Positions 37,109 through 46,359 of a DNA stretch of 64,000 nt are shown here, one piece after another (within the stretch, counting starts at the first letter, position 1; every line of letters starts with the position of its first letter). The notes beneath the pieces were generated by a model that searched no databases, was not told the DNA's origin, and worked only from the letters and a program-made list of their open reading frames with translations. The position numbers and the translations under genes were made by a program. Origin of the DNA: Methylobacterium soli (lineage in GTDB: Bacteria; Pseudomonadota; Alphaproteobacteria; Rhizobiales; Beijerinckiaceae); assembly GCF_008806385.1 (NCBI RefSeq), contig NZ_VZZK01000008.1, forward strand, positions 1-64,000. The letters run 5' to 3'.

Positions 37109-37269
37109 GCGACCGGGCAATCGCCCGCCCGTCCCCTGCCGCATGGGGGCGCAGCGGGCGCTTTGCTTGATTTTGAGGGCCGGATCGCGGAAAGACCCAT
37201 CCGACAACGGGTTATCCCACGGCCTCCGGCCGGGTGCCCGTCCTGCGGATCGGTATGGGTTTTGAGCGA

Positions 37270-38562
37270 ATGGCGAACGTCGTCGTCGTAGGCGCCCAGT
37301 GGGGCGACGAAGGCAAGGGCAAGATCGTCGACTGGCTCTCGGAGCAGGCCGACACGGTCGTCCGGTTCCAGGGTGGGCACAATGCGGGTCACACGCTCGT
37401 CATCGACGGCGTGACCTACAAGCTCGCGCTGCTGCCGTCGGGCGTGGTGCGGGGCGGCAAGCTGTCGGTGATCGGCAACGGTGTCGTGGTCGATCCCTGG
37501 CACCTCGTCGACGAGATTGCCCGGCTGCAGGCGCAGGGCGTCGAGATCTCGCCGAAGACCCTGCGCATCGCCGACAACGCCACCCTGATCCTGCCGCTGC
37601 ACCGCGAGCTCGACCATTTCCGCGAGACCAACAACGCGGGCCTCAAGATCGGCACGACGAAGCGCGGCATCGGCCCCGCCTACGAGGACAAGGTCGGGCG
37701 CCGCGCCATCCGGGTCGTCGACCTCGCCGACGAGAGCACGCTGCCCTCCAAGGTCGAGCGGGTTCTGACCCACCACAACGCCCTGCGCCGCGGGCTCGGC
37801 ATCGACGAGGTCGATGCCGGACAGTTGCTTTCCGAGCTGAAGGCGATCGCCCCGACGATCCTGCCCTACGCGGACGCGGTCTGGGCGCTCCTCGACGACC
37901 AGCGCCGCGCCGGCAAGCGCATCCTGTTCGAGGGCGCGCAGGGCGCGCTCCTCGACGTCGATCACGGCACCTACCCGTTCGTGACCTCCTCCAACATCGT
38001 CGCCTCGCAGGCCGCCACCGGCTCAGGGATGGGCCCGTCGGCGATCGGCTACGTGCTCGGCATCGCCAAGGCCTACACGACGCGCGTCGGCGAAGGCCCC
38101 TTCCCGACCGAGCTGTTCGACGAGATCGGCGAGACCATCGGGGCCAAGGGCCGCGAGTTCGGCGTCAATACTGGGCGCAAGCGCCGCTGCGGCTGGTTCG
38201 ATGCGGTGCTGGTGCGCCAGACCGTGCGGACCTCCGGAATCGACGGCATCGCCCTGACCAAGCTCGACATCCTCGACGGGTTCGAGAGCATCAAGGTCTG
38301 CACCGGCTACCGGCTCGACGGCGAGGTTCTCGACCACCTGCCCGCCAACCAGGCGGCGCAGGCGAAGGTGGAGCCGATCTACGAGACGATTGAGGGCTGG
38401 TCGCAGACCACCGCGGGCGCCCGCTCCTGGGCCGAGCTTCCGGCCCAGGCGATCAAGTATGTGCGCCGAATCGAGGAATTGATCGGCGCCCCCGTCGCTC
38501 TGCTCTCGACGTCGCCGGAGCGGGACGACACCATCCTGATGCACAATCCCTTCGAGGACTGA
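37270..38562 (+). CDS. purA: Adenylosuccinate synthetase
   Basis: This 430-residue GTP-dependent ligase of IMP and aspartate performs the first committed step to AMP. Signatures are [20 protein letters not shown] (P-loop), [44 protein letters not shown] and [14 protein letters not shown]. The start at MANVVVVG is the family norm; an ATG five codons earlier is less likely. With purB 3 kb upstream it completes the AMP branch in this region. Confidence 0.98.
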   Translation: MANVVVVGAQWGDEGKGKIVDWLSEQADTVVRFQGGHNAGHTLVIDGVTYKLALLPSGVVRGGKLSVIGNGVVVDPWHLVDEIARLQAQGVEISPKTLRIADNATLILPLHRELDHFRETNNAGLKIGTTKRGIGPAYEDKVGRRAIRVVDLADESTLPSKVERVLTHHNALRRGLGIDEVDAGQLLSELKAIAPTILPYADAVWALLDDQRRAGKRILFEGAQGALLDVDHGTYPFVTSSNIVASQAATGSGMGPSAIGYVLGIAKAYTTRVGEGPFPTELFDEIGETIGAKGREFGVNTGRKRRCGWFDAVLVRQTVRTSGIDGIALTKLDILDGFESIKVCTGYRLDGEVLDHLPANQAAQAKVEPIYETIEGWSQTTAGARSWAELPAQAIKYVRRIEELIGAPVALLSTSPERDDTILMHNPFED

Positions 38563-38647
38563 GCCTGAGGAATCCTCGTCCGGCGGCGTCCCGCGTCGGG
38601 CGGGTCTGCTGCGCTGAAGGGGCGGCAAGAGGGCGGATCCAGGCACG

Positions 38648-40213
38648 ATGGCCGATTACTACCCGTTGCTGGCGCGGGCGCTCGACGCCCTGCCGGACCG
38701 CTCCCCCGCCATGCGCAAGGCGGTGTACGATCGTGCGCGCAGCGCCCTGATCGGCCAGCTCCGCTCCCTCGAGCCCCCGCTCTCGCAGGACGACATCGAC
38801 CTCGAGAGCAAGGCGCTCGACAGCGCCATCGAGCGGCTGGAGATCGATTACGGCGGCGTCCCCGCCCCGGCGAACGACCCCGCGGCGGCGCGCGCGAAGC
38901 CGGCGGAACCCGCCCGGGTGCCCGAGCCCGCCCGGGCGCCCGAGCCCGCGCGGATCCCGGAACCGGCTCGGCCGTCCGATCTTCCAGAAGCGGCCCCTCC
39001 GCCGGCGCCTGAGGACGGCCTGTTCGAGCCGGAGCCGCCGAAGCCCGAGATTGCCAAGCCCGGAACCGCCGAGCCCAGATCCGACGCGCTCAAGACCGGC
39101 GCGCCCGCCGCTTCCCGGCCCGAACCCGGCCTGCCCCCGGCGCCGCCGCCGGATCTCGGCCCGTCGCCCTCCGCGATCAGCCTGCCGGAGCCGCAGCGCG
39201 AGCCCGCCATCGCGATCACCCCCCGCAAGGCCAAGGCCCCGACCTTCGTGGCCAACGACGCGGCGGCCGGCGAGGCGGCGGCGTCCGAAGCTCTCCCGCC
39301 GGATGCGGGCGGGGAGGATGCCGGTCGCGCCGGCGAGGCCGCCAACGGGCGCCAGCGCCCCCGGATCGACGTGGTGGCGCCCCGGGGCGGGCGCTCGCGG
39401 ATGCTCCGCAACATCTTCGTCGGCAGCGTGCTGGCGGTCGTGATCGGCCTCATCGCGGTCGCGGCCTTCCTCCTGCGCGACAAGCCCGCCGACCTGCAGA
39501 CGAGCGGGGCCGAGACCGCGGGGGCGCCCGCGGAGGGGAGCGATGCGAAGTTCTCCGATCGGGTCGGCGGCGAGCAGGCGCCGGGGACCTCGGCGGCCCC
39601 CGGCCAGGGCGGCGCGACGGCCCCAGCCCCGCCGCCGGTCCCGCAGCTCTCACCCGCGGAGCTCGCGGTCGCCCAGCGGGCCGTCCTGATCGAGGAGAAC
39701 ACCTCGGCCCAGAACAACCAGGCGACCACGACCCCGGGTCGGGTGGTCTGGCGGCTCGATTCGGTCAGCGGCGAGCAGGGACAGCCCCTGGAGACCGCCA
39801 TCGTGGCCAATGTCGAGTTCCCGGATGCGGGCCTCGCCCTGACGATGACGATCCAACGCAACCTCGACGCGACCCTGCCGGCCTCGCACACGATCAAGCT
39901 CGCCTTCACGGATACCGGCCCGGAGGGGGAGAAGCGGGCGGTGCAGGATGTCGGCCTGCTGCAGGCCAAGGACGATGAGAACGGCCGCGGCTCCCCGGTC
40001 TCCGGGCTTCCGGTGCGGGTGCGCGAGAACCTGTTCCTGATCGGGCTGTCGTCGCTGCGCAACGACATCGACCGCAACACCGACCTGCTGCTGCACAAGA
40101 ACTGGTTCGATCTCGCCGTGCGCTACGCCTCGGGCCAGCGCGCCGTCCTGACCTTCGAGAAGGGCAATTCGGGCACGCAGCAGATGCAGCGCGCCTTCGA
40201 CCAGTGGAAATAG
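38648..40213 (+). CDS. Single-pass membrane protein with Pro-rich cytosolic part, unknown
   Basis: In this 521-residue protein the N-terminal 75 residues (MADYYPLLARALDALPDRSP, AVYDRARSALIGQLRSLEPP) form a helical conserved-looking module, followed by about 170 residues of Pro/Ala/Glu-rich linker. One membrane helix follows at about 254-276 (NIFVGSVLAVVIGLIAVAAF), then a folded C-terminal domain (about 335-521) with VVWRLDSVSGEQGQPLETAI and VRENLFLIGLS. Topology suggests a periplasmic C-terminal domain. The architecture recurs downstream of purA in related bacteria as far as I recall. The function is unknown. Confidence 0.75.
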   Translation: MADYYPLLARALDALPDRSPAMRKAVYDRARSALIGQLRSLEPPLSQDDIDLESKALDSAIERLEIDYGGVPAPANDPAAARAKPAEPARVPEPARAPEPARIPEPARPSDLPEAAPPPAPEDGLFEPEPPKPEIAKPGTAEPRSDALKTGAPAASRPEPGLPPAPPPDLGPSPSAISLPEPQREPAIAITPRKAKAPTFVANDAAAGEAAASEALPPDAGGEDAGRAGEAANGRQRPRIDVVAPRGGRSRMLRNIFVGSVLAVVIGLIAVAAFLLRDKPADLQTSGAETAGAPAEGSDAKFSDRVGGEQAPGTSAAPGQGGATAPAPPPVPQLSPAELAVAQRAVLIEENTSAQNNQATTTPGRVVWRLDSVSGEQGQPLETAIVANVEFPDAGLALTMTIQRNLDATLPASHTIKLAFTDTGPEGEKRAVQDVGLLQAKDDENGRGSPVSGLPVRVRENLFLIGLSSLRNDIDRNTDLLLHKNWFDLAVRYASGQRAVLTFEKGNSGTQQMQRAFDQWK

Positions 40214-40281
40214 CTCGGCTCCGCTGACCGGACCGGAGACGCGCGACGATCCGCGCCGGCCCAAGTCACCGTGGACGGATC

Positions 40282-40309
40282 AAAAAAAAGGCCGCCCGGT
40301 GGGGCGGCC
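40282..40309 (-). terminator. Rho-independent terminator of rpoH
   Basis: On the reverse strand GGCCGCCC-CACC-GGGCGGCC (40309-40290) forms a perfect 8-bp GC stem followed directly by eight T (40289-40282). It lies 34 bp after the rpoH stop codon. This is the clearest intrinsic terminator in the window. Confidence 0.92.
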
Positions 40310-40343
40310 TCGTGTCCTGTGCGCCGGTCCGTCCGGGCGCGGT

Positions 40344-41234
40344 TCAGGCGCTCGCGCCGGCGCGGGGCAGCTCGCGGGTCGCGAGGTTGCGCTTGACCGC
40401 CTCCTGCACCTTCTCGAAGGCCCGCACCTCGATCTGGCGCACGCGCTCGCGGGAGACGCCGAACTCGCCGGAGAGATCCTCCAGGGTGATCGGGTCGTCG
40501 GCGAGCCGCCGGGCCTCGAAGATGCGCCGCTCGCGCGGGTTGAGGACGCCGAGCGCGTCGCGCAGGGCCGAGAGGCGGTTCTGCCCCTCTTCCTCGCGGG
40601 CGAGCACGGTCTCCTGGCTCGGGCTGTTGTCCACGAGCCAATCCTGCCACTCGCCCTCCCCTTCCTCGCGCAGGGGCGCGTTGAGGGAGGTGTCGCCCGA
40701 GAGGCGGCGGTTCATGTCGATGACGTCCTGCTCCGGGACGCCGAGCCGGGTGGCGATCTGCGCGACCTGATCGGGCTTGAGGTCGCCCTCCTCCAGCGCG
40801 GAGATGCGGCCCTTGGCCTTGCGCAGGTTGAAGAAGAGCTTCTTCTGGTTGGCGGTGGTGCCCATCTTCACGAGCGACCACGAGCGCAGGATGTATTCCT
40901 GGATCGCCGCCTTGATCCACCACATCGCGTAGGTGGCGAGCCGGAAGCCCTTGTCCGGGTCGAAGCGCTTCACGGCCTGCATCAGGCCGACATTGCCCTC
41001 CGACACCACTTCGCCGATCGGCAGGCCGTAGCCGCGATAGCCCATGGCGATCTTGGCGACGAGGCGAAGATGCGAGGTCACGAGCCGATGCGCCGCCTCC
41101 CGGTCACCCTCGTCCCGCCAGCTCTTGGCGAGGGTGAACTCCTCGGTGGGCTCGAGCATCGGAAACTTGCGGATCTCATCGAGGTAGCGCGAGAGGCCAC
41201 CTTCATTCGCCAGCACGGGCAAAGCGCCTGCCAT
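40344..41234 (-). CDS. rpoH: RNA polymerase sigma-32 factor (heat shock)
   Basis: This 296-residue sigma-70-family factor has region 2 (EVVSEGNVGLMQAVKRFDPD, RLATYAMWWIKAAIQEYILR) and region 4 (ITLEDLSGEFGVSRERVRQI). The RpoH box QKKLFFNLRK (130-139) identifies it as sigma-32. The start at MAGALPVLANEGG has a near-perfect AAGGAGGT site; the upstream open frame is discarded. Downstream of rluD on the same strand, a common alphaproteobacterial arrangement. An intrinsic terminator follows. Confidence 0.97.
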   Translation of the reverse strand: MAGALPVLANEGGLSRYLDEIRKFPMLEPTEEFTLAKSWRDEGDREAAHRLVTSHLRLVAKIAMGYRGYGLPIGEVVSEGNVGLMQAVKRFDPDKGFRLATYAMWWIKAAIQEYILRSWSLVKMGTTANQKKLFFNLRKAKGRISALEEGDLKPDQVAQIATRLGVPEQDVIDMNRRLSGDTSLNAPLREEGEGEWQDWLVDNSPSQETVLAREEEGQNRLSALRDALGVLNPRERRIFEARRLADDPITLEDLSGEFGVSRERVRQIEVRAFEKVQEAVKRNLATRELPRAGASA

Positions 41235-41520
41235 GGCATACCTCCTTGGACTGTCCCCCGTCCGGGCGGACCACAATGCGGAGAGCCGCTCCTTGAGCCG
41301 GCCATCCGATTCCCCATCTGTACTGAGGAATCCCCCGATCCGGTAGCGGGTCCGCGACGCGAACGTCGTCACCAACGCGCGAACGGTTCGTTGGGTTGAC
41401 CCTGTCACGAAAGGTCGCGGAACGCGGTGTGTTGGCACACCTTCGCGAGACCTTTCTTGACTGTGACCGGTCGGACACGGCGCGTCTCTCGGTCCAATAT
41501 TCGCTCACCGCCTCAATGAG

Positions 41521-42501
41521 TTACGCCTCGGCCGCGAGGGCCGCCGCCAGGGCCGCCATCTCGGGCGGAAGCGGGCTCTCGAAGCGCAGCGCCTCACCCG
41601 TCCGCGGATGCGCGAAGCCCAGGAGCGTCGCGTGCAGCGCCTGCCGCCCGAGGGCGGCCAGCGCCGCCTTCGCGGGCTCGGACAGGCGGGCGGCCTTCGT
41701 CTTGAACGCGCTGCCATAGACGGCGTCCCCCAGGAGCGGGTGGCCGCGATGGCTGAGATGGACCCGGATCTGGTGGGTTCGGCCCGTCTCGAGCCGACAG
41801 CGCAGCAGCGATGCCTCCGGGCCGAGCGGCGCCTCCATCCGGTAATGCGTCACCGCATGGCGCCCCTCGCCGTCCCGCACCACCGCGATCTTCTCCCGGT
41901 TGCGCTGGCTGCGCGCGAGATTCGCGTTGATGGTGCCGGTGCGCGGCTCCGGCACGCCCCAGGCGAAGGCGAGGTAGGCGCGCTCCAGCGGGCCGCTGCG
42001 GCCGTGGTCGGCGAATTGCGCCGTGAGCCCCTTGTGGGCCCGGTCGTTCTTGGCCACCACCATCAGGCCGCTCGTATCCTTGTCGAGGCGATGGACGATG
42101 CCCGGCCGGCGCACGCCACCGATGCCCGAGAGGCTCGCGCCGCAATGCGCGATCAGCCCGTTGACCAGGGTCCCGGCCTCGTGGCCGGGCGCCGGGTGCA
42201 CCACGAGCCCCGCCGGCTTGTCGATCACGATGAGGTCGTCATCCTCGTAGGCGACCACGAGGGCCAGGCTCTCGGCTTCCGGCTCGGCCGGGGCCGCCTC
42301 CGGGATCGTCACCGCCAGGACGGCGCCGGGCCCGACCTTCCGGGAGGGGTCCTGCACGACGCGCCCGTCGTGGCGCACATGTCCGTCCCGCACCAGGGCC
42401 TGCAGGCGCGAGCGCGACACGTCCGGGAAGGCCGTCGCCAACGCCTTGTCCAGCCGCGCCGGGCCGGCCTCGGCCGCGATGACCGCCTGCCGCTCGTCCA
42501 T
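41521..42501 (-). CDS. rluD: RluA-family pseudouridine synthase, RluD type
   Basis: This 326-residue protein has an N-terminal S4 RNA-binding domain (LDKALATAFPDVSRSRLQAL) and a catalytic domain with IVHRLDKDTSGLMVVAK (catalytic D140), VIDKPAGLVVHPAPGH and LETGRTHQIRVHLSHRGHPL. RluD modifies helix 69 of 23S rRNA. The ATG at 42501 gives the normal length; the frame is open to 42702. rpoH follows 286 bp downstream on the same strand. Confidence 0.92.
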   Translation of the reverse strand: MDERQAVIAAEAGPARLDKALATAFPDVSRSRLQALVRDGHVRHDGRVVQDPSRKVGPGAVLAVTIPEAAPAEPEAESLALVVAYEDDDLIVIDKPAGLVVHPAPGHEAGTLVNGLIAHCGASLSGIGGVRRPGIVHRLDKDTSGLMVVAKNDRAHKGLTAQFADHGRSGPLERAYLAFAWGVPEPRTGTINANLARSQRNREKIAVVRDGEGRHAVTHYRMEAPLGPEASLLRCRLETGRTHQIRVHLSHRGHPLLGDAVYGSAFKTKAARLSEPAKAALAALGRQALHATLLGFAHPRTGEALRFESPLPPEMAALAAALAAEA

Positions 42502-42779
42502 GCCCAAAACCGTGCCCTGCAAGGATGCCCCCTTGTTGCGTGACCAGATTGCCGAAAAAGGCGCGTTTCGGGCCTTGCCCCCGCGCAGGCACGTCGGTAT
42601 ACGAACGCCTCCCGACCGGAAAGCTTTCTTCGCCCAGCGGTCTAGGACGACGGCCCCCTTCCCGATACCCCGTGTCGGCGCAAGGATCTCACGGCTCTCC
42701 ATGTCCTGGCACGCGAAGGTGGGGAGTTTACAAAGGCAGTCCGGGTCGTTAGGGAAAGCAGTAGGTTAGGAATAAAACC

Positions 42780-42854
42780 GCGCCCATCGTCTAGCGGTTA
42801 GGACAGGTCCCTCTCACGGATCAGACCGGGGTTCGATTCCCCGTGGGCGCGCCA
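42780..42854 (+). tRNA. tRNA-Glu, anticodon CTC
   Basis: A 75-nt cloverleaf can be drawn: acceptor GCGCCCA pairs with TGGGCGC, anticodon loop CTCTCAC with CTC, T-arm CGGGGTTCGATTCCCCG and encoded CCA end. The D-arm GTCTAGCGGTTAGGAC is typical of tRNA-Glu. It is single, not part of an array. Confidence 0.95.
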
Positions 42855-43121
42855 ACCTCCTTCTCACCTCTCCAGCTTCTGATCGTGTTCCTGCCGGCCA
42901 CGAGGTCGGCCGGGTCCGGATTTCGGGCTGTCGGCCGTGCGGGGGGCTGCCTCGGCGCGGCCTCCGCGGGCTGGCGCGCACCGGCCGGAGCACCCTCTTA
43001 AGATCGCGTTGACCATGCGCACCGGCCAGGCATCGGGCAAACCGATCCATGTGCGCCAGCGCATCTTCGCCGGATGAGGACGCTCCTAAACAGCCTCGCT
43101 TGAGCGTGAGGGCTGAGGGTG

Positions 43122-43265
43122 ATGGCCTCGAAGGTGATCTTGATGCTGACGGTGCTGGTCTTTCTGACGACCGGACGTGCACCCGGCATGCGGGAATTGC
43201 GCAACCCCGATGCGGAACATGGCGGCGGCCGCATGTCGCTCGCGATCAAGCGGGCCGAGATCTGA
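43122..43265 (+). CDS. Microprotein, 47 residues, copy 1 of a duplicated pair
   Basis: The peptide begins MASKVILMLTVLVFLTTGRA and contains PGMRELRNPDAEH and GGGR. Its N-terminal half is one hydrophobic helix (residues 5-17), either a membrane anchor or a signal sequence. A paralogue at 48717-48863 shares 31 of the first 33 residues. GAGGGTG precedes the ATG, and a conserved CCTCGCTT..AG..TGAGGGC dyad lies in both leaders. The conservation between two copies 5.6 kb apart argues strongly that it is coding. No family is recognised. Confidence 0.65.
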   Translation: MASKVILMLTVLVFLTTGRAPGMRELRNPDAEHGGGRMSLAIKRAEI

Positions 43266-43330
43266 GCATCCCGGCATCGCGGCGAACCACGATTGTATCG
43301 AAACGTCAGCATTCCTCCGGGGTTTCGGCC

Positions 43331-43447
43331 ATGACCAGCAATCGAACACGATCCCGCTGCAGACATTCGATGATGAACACGACGCTGTCCTTGGCCGTTC
43401 TCGGGACGTTTGCTGGCGCCTTCGCGCTTCTGTCCCTGGGCTACTAG
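43331..43447 (+). CDS. Possible small membrane peptide, 38 residues
   Basis: The frame starts MTSNRTRSRCRHSMM and ends in the hydrophobic helix TLSLAVLGTFAGAFALLSLG plus Y. Starts at 43370 or 43373 would leave little more than the membrane helix. The ribosome site is weak. It lies in the accessory stretch with other short ORFs. Coding status is uncertain. Confidence 0.3.
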   Translation: MTSNRTRSRCRHSMMNTTLSLAVLGTFAGAFALLSLGY

Positions 43448-43561
43448 CCGTTTTGGCTGGGGGGCGGGCACTGACAATCGGCGAGAGCTGTTCCCGAGCC
43501 CGTATCGACTCGCGCGGTCCGAGCATGCTTCGGTCCCTTCAACCAGAAAAGGAGGGACGCC

Positions 43562-43834
43562 ATGTCAGATCACCCGGATATGCGCCTGCTGTGCGGCGCG
43601 TGCCGCATCGCGCCCGATATCGGTTCGGACACGCGGCGGGACCGCATGGCGACTTGCCCAGGCTGCGGCCGGAGCGACAGCTTCGGCGCGGTTCTGCGGG
43701 AGGCCGGACGCTTCCTGGCAGGCAGGATCGTCTGCGACGGCATCGCGATGTCGCCGCGCGTCGAGGGCGGCCGATTCCGGCCGGCAGGCGTGGCTCGTTC
43801 CCATGAGGGCAGCTTCCGCTGGGTTGCCGCCTGA
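43562..43834 (+). CDS. Small zinc-ribbon-like protein, unknown
   Basis: In this 90-residue protein two CxxC pairs (LLCGACRIAP, C12/C15; ATCPGCGRSD, C33/C36) are spaced like a zinc ribbon. The rest is basic. AAAAGGAGGGACGCC is an excellent ribosome site. No enzymatic motif is seen; a nucleic-acid or regulatory role is possible. A PAS-only gene follows 100 bp downstream on the same strand. Confidence 0.7.
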   Translation: MSDHPDMRLLCGACRIAPDIGSDTRRDRMATCPGCGRSDSFGAVLREAGRFLAGRIVCDGIAMSPRVEGGRFRPAGVARSHEGSFRWVAA

Positions 43835-43934
43835 GCGGCTCCGGACCGGGATTTGAGAGCCAAGCTCGACAGTTGTGCTTGCAGGCAGGCGTACACGCAC
43901 GCCATGGTGGCATTGCTCTCAATCCGCAGCGCCC

Positions 43935-44486
43935 ATGATCTTCACCACTGACGCCGCCGGAAAGCTGTCCTACCTCAGCGAGGGATGGACGGAGGTCACC
44001 GGGCAGACCCTCGCCGACGCCGTCGATTATGGCTGGATCGACGTGGTGTGGCCGGATGATCGCGAGATCGTCCGGCACCTCGTCGGAGACGCGATCGCGG
44101 AAGGCCGTGCCTTCAGCGTGACGTACCGGCTGCTCGATACGGACGGGCGGGCAAAATGGGTCTGCGCCGGCGCGGTCCCGTCCTGTGCGCCCCGCGACCG
44201 CAGCTTCCTGGGCTTTCTCGGCACGGTCTGCGAGGTCTCGGCCGGACCGGCGCCGGGCAAACGCGCGAGCGGGTTCGTCGGCCGGTTCATCCCGCCGCCC
44301 GAGAGCGCGGCACGCCGGGTGAGACCCGGGCACGAGGTGGCGGCCGGCCATATCCTCAGGGCCCGGGGCCTCACCACGCAGGGCGGCAGCCCGGCCGCCG
44401 ACCGGGCCCTCGACCTCGCGGTCTGCGAGATCAGCCGGCAGCTGATCCGGACCCGGTCCCATCGCGGCATCCGGCCGAATCACTGA
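43935..44486 (+). CDS. PAS domain-only protein
   Basis: This 183-residue protein starts at MIFTTDAAGKLSYLSEGW. One PAS domain (about 1-105) reads FTTDAAGKLSYLSEGWTEVT, WIDVVWPDDREIVRHLVGDA and VTYRLLDTDGRAKWVCAGAV. The C-terminal 70 residues are Arg/Ala-rich with a final amphipathic helix (LDLAVCEISRQLIRTR), without a known output domain. An upstream GTG at 43875 would add 20 residues including AAP, part of a normal PAS start, so the true start is uncertain. Confidence 0.65.
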   Translation: MIFTTDAAGKLSYLSEGWTEVTGQTLADAVDYGWIDVVWPDDREIVRHLVGDAIAEGRAFSVTYRLLDTDGRAKWVCAGAVPSCAPRDRSFLGFLGTVCEVSAGPAPGKRASGFVGRFIPPPESAARRVRPGHEVAAGHILRARGLTTQGGSPAADRALDLAVCEISRQLIRTRSHRGIRPNH

Positions 44487-44799
44487 GCGCGCCGTCGATG
44501 GCCGCGCATCGGTGCAATTCGGATCGGTGAGGGACGGGGCGACCCGATCGCTCGGCGAGGACTGCTCCGGGCTCCCGGCGGGCAGCGCATTCCCGGCTTG
44601 GGCGTCTTCCGAAATCCGGCGCCGGAACTCCGCGAACCGGACGCTTGCCCCGTCCCTTTGCCCCGTCCCTTTGCCCCGGACAGGCGGATCCGCGACGCCG
44701 GGCGCATGTGCTACCGGCGAACATGCGGCATCATGCAACGTTGAGTTGGATCAGAATCGCTCGCTGAGTGCCATGACCAGTCTTACCGGGGGCGCCGGC
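44487..44799. other. Non-coding stretch
   Basis: Nothing convincing is encoded here. A short 13-bp tandem repeat (CTTGCCCCGTCCC, TTTGCCCCGTCCC and a partial third copy) lies at 44644-44679. A start for the next gene at 44773 would shorten the gap. Confidence 0.5.
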
Positions 44800-45057
44800 A
44801 TGTCCATCGCGGACGAAATCCACGTCATCCTGGTGGATCGCCCGGCAATCGGCGACAAAGCCGGAACCGTTCTCTGTTTTGCGGTGCGTTGCGCAGATCC
44901 GGATGAGGCCCTGGCGCTCGTTCGCAGCCGGTTGGCTTTCGGCGAAGCGGCCCGCCGCTCCGGCATCCGCTTGTCCCAGGCGGAAGGGCGGGCGCTCAAC
45001 CTGCAGCCCAACCAGCCCAAGCTCATCACGGAATTGCTCGCCAACCCCCAGAATTAG
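44800..45057 (+). CDS. Small protein, unknown
   Basis: The chosen start gives 85 residues, MSIADEIHVILVDRPAIG; an ATG at 44773 in the same frame adds nine. The body has FAVRCADPDEALALVRSRLA and GIRLSQAEGRALNLQPNQPK, an alpha/beta-looking arrangement without Cys clusters or membrane segments except single Cys in VLCFAVRC. A GGGGGC sequence lies upstream. It converges on a 77-residue orphan. No family is recognised. Confidence 0.55.
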   Translation: MSIADEIHVILVDRPAIGDKAGTVLCFAVRCADPDEALALVRSRLAFGEAARRSGIRLSQAEGRALNLQPNQPKLITELLANPQN

Positions 45058-45097
45058 ATCTGACGGCCGAGTCTCCGCACCGCACCGGCGCAGCGCC

Positions 45098-45331
45098 TCA
45101 GATCAGCTGCACGTCGCCGCGCTTGAGCTTCAGCCGGCGTGCCATGTCGCGGGACAGGCCGCCCACGAGATAGGCCTTGGTTCCCTCGGCCGAGAGGTCG
45201 CGGACCCTCTGCAACGCTTCCTCCGCGCTCGGCTTGACGACCGCGTAGGTCCGGTGCGCCTCGCGTCGCTGAACGACGGAGACCAGGAACGCCTTGTATC
45301 GAGCCCCTTTCGGCATGGTTTTTCTTCGCAT
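45098..45331 (-). CDS. Small basic protein, unknown
   Basis: In this 77-residue protein MPKGARYKAFLVSVVQRREA leads into HRTYAVVKPSAEEALQRVRD and LKLKRGDVQL; the beta-alpha-beta pattern and many Lys/Arg suggest a small folded domain. The first Met and M6 (45316) are both possible starts. It is leftward and divergent from the DUF6894-like gene across a gap with a strong hairpin. No function is recognised. Confidence 0.55.
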   Translation of the reverse strand: MRRKTMPKGARYKAFLVSVVQRREAHRTYAVVKPSAEEALQRVRDLSAEGTKAYLVGGLSRDMARRLKLKRGDVQLI

Positions 45332-45706
45332 GGGCGGCCTGCCAAGGGAACGGCCGCGCGGCCCCTCACCGCAAGATCAGCCCCGTGGTTTCCTGTGGAC
45401 CGGACGCTCCGGACGCGCGAACGCCGCGCGTCCGGAGCGGAACCCGGGATCGCGCGGATCGGCCATTTCGGAGTCCGATCAATCCGGGTAAATTCGCCGC
45501 GAAGGCTCGCCGACGCGGAGCCCCGCCCCGTTCTCCCGCGGGGCCTCCGAGCCGGCACCGGGATGCGGCCGAGTTCACCCGCCCGACGCGGCTCCGGGCG
45601 GCGTGGGACCGGGCCGGGTTGCGCGCCGGCGGGGTGTCGGCCCGGTCCCCTGAGAGCCTGTCCGGATCGGCGCCGTCTCGCCGACAGGGCCGGAGGAGAA
45701 GGTGGC
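45332..45706. other. Divergent intergenic region with a strong hairpin
   Basis: These 375 bases separate a leftward orphan gene from the rightward DUF6894-like gene. The only structured element is the 15-bp-stem inverted repeat at 45405-45439. The remainder shows no convincing ORF. Confidence 0.5.
45405..45439. repeat. Perfect 15-bp inverted repeat, 5-nt loop
   Basis: CGCTCCGGACGCGCG (45405-45419) and CGCGCGTCCGGAGCG (45425-45439) are exact complements around AACGC. Since both flanking genes point away from it, it cannot be a terminator of either; an operator, an attenuator or a remnant mobile repeat are options. Confidence 0.8.
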
Positions 45707-46138
45707 ATGCCCTTCTACTACTTCCATCTCCGCACGGCGGAGGGCCTCGACCGCGACGAGATCGGGCTGCTCTATGCGAATATCGAGGCGGCCTATCTGG
45801 GCGCCTGCAAGGCCATCCCGAAGCTGCTGGCCGAGCTGGTCCAGGGTGGGCACGACCCGAATTGCTGCATCTTCGAGATCACGGATGCCGAGGGCCGTCG
45901 CCTGATCGAGGTGCCCTTCCTGGAGCGGGCGAAGCGGTGGCGTCCGCCGCAGCCGCCGGCCGTATCGCCTGAGACGCGCGCCCTGCTCGACCGGATCGAC
46001 GTTCTCACCCGCGCGATCGGCGAGGAGATCGCGCGGCTCGGCACCAATCTCGCGGAGGCGCGCGCCCAGATGGTGACGATGCAGGCGATCACCGGGACAC
46101 CCCAGGCGCCACGCTGCGCGCGGGAACGATCCCCCTAG
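45707..46138 (+). CDS. DUF6894-like protein with C-terminal extension
   Basis: This 143-residue protein starts MPFYYFHLRTAEGLDRDEIG with a strong CGGAGGAGAAGG site. The opening (hydrophobic-aromatic strand, then a Asp/Gly turn, then a helix EAAYLGACKAIPKLLAELV) is the pattern of the short alphaproteobacterial DUF6894 proteins, which usually end near residue 80. Here the chain continues with ETRALLDRIDVLTRAIGEEI and a coiled-coil-like tail. Its stop overlaps the convergent 74-residue ORF by 4 bp. The function is unknown. Confidence 0.7.
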   Translation: MPFYYFHLRTAEGLDRDEIGLLYANIEAAYLGACKAIPKLLAELVQGGHDPNCCIFEITDAEGRRLIEVPFLERAKRWRPPQPPAVSPETRALLDRIDVLTRAIGEEIARLGTNLAEARAQMVTMQAITGTPQAPRCARERSP

Positions 46139-46359
46139 GGTGCCCGGCCCTGCCCCGACGATTCATTCGAGCGCCATTGCGCGACCAGGATCTCGAGCCG
46201 TGCCTTCGCGGCGCGGCGCGCCTCGTCGAAACTCGCGTAGAAGATCGTGCAGGCCTCGCAATCGCCGCCGATCGCGTTGATGCGCCACGAGAAAGTGCCC
46301 GGCGCGAGGCGGCTCGGCCGCACCGTGATGCTGAAGGGGTGAACCGACGGCTTGGTCAT
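46135..46359 (-). CDS. Small protein, unknown
   Basis: This 74-residue protein starts MTKPSVHPFSITVRPSRLAP and continues TFSWRINAIGGDCEACTIFY then SFDEARRAAKARLEILVAQW. The strand-turn-helix pattern with GDCEACTI recalls a small DUF-type fold common in these genomes. It converges on the DUF6894-like gene with a 4-bp overlap of stop codons. No ribosome site of note. The function is unknown. Confidence 0.5.
   Translation of the reverse strand: MTKPSVHPFSITVRPSRLAPGTFSWRINAIGGDCEACTIFYASFDEARRAAKARLEILVAQWRSNESSGQGRAP

Noticed and set aside
42780..42854. tRNA-Glu as an integration site of a mobile element
   Set aside because: No integrase, transposase or second copy of the tRNA 3' end was seen in the window.
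44644..44679. 13-bp tandem repeat as a functional site
   Set aside because: Fewer than three copies of a simple C-rich unit; most easily explained by slippage.
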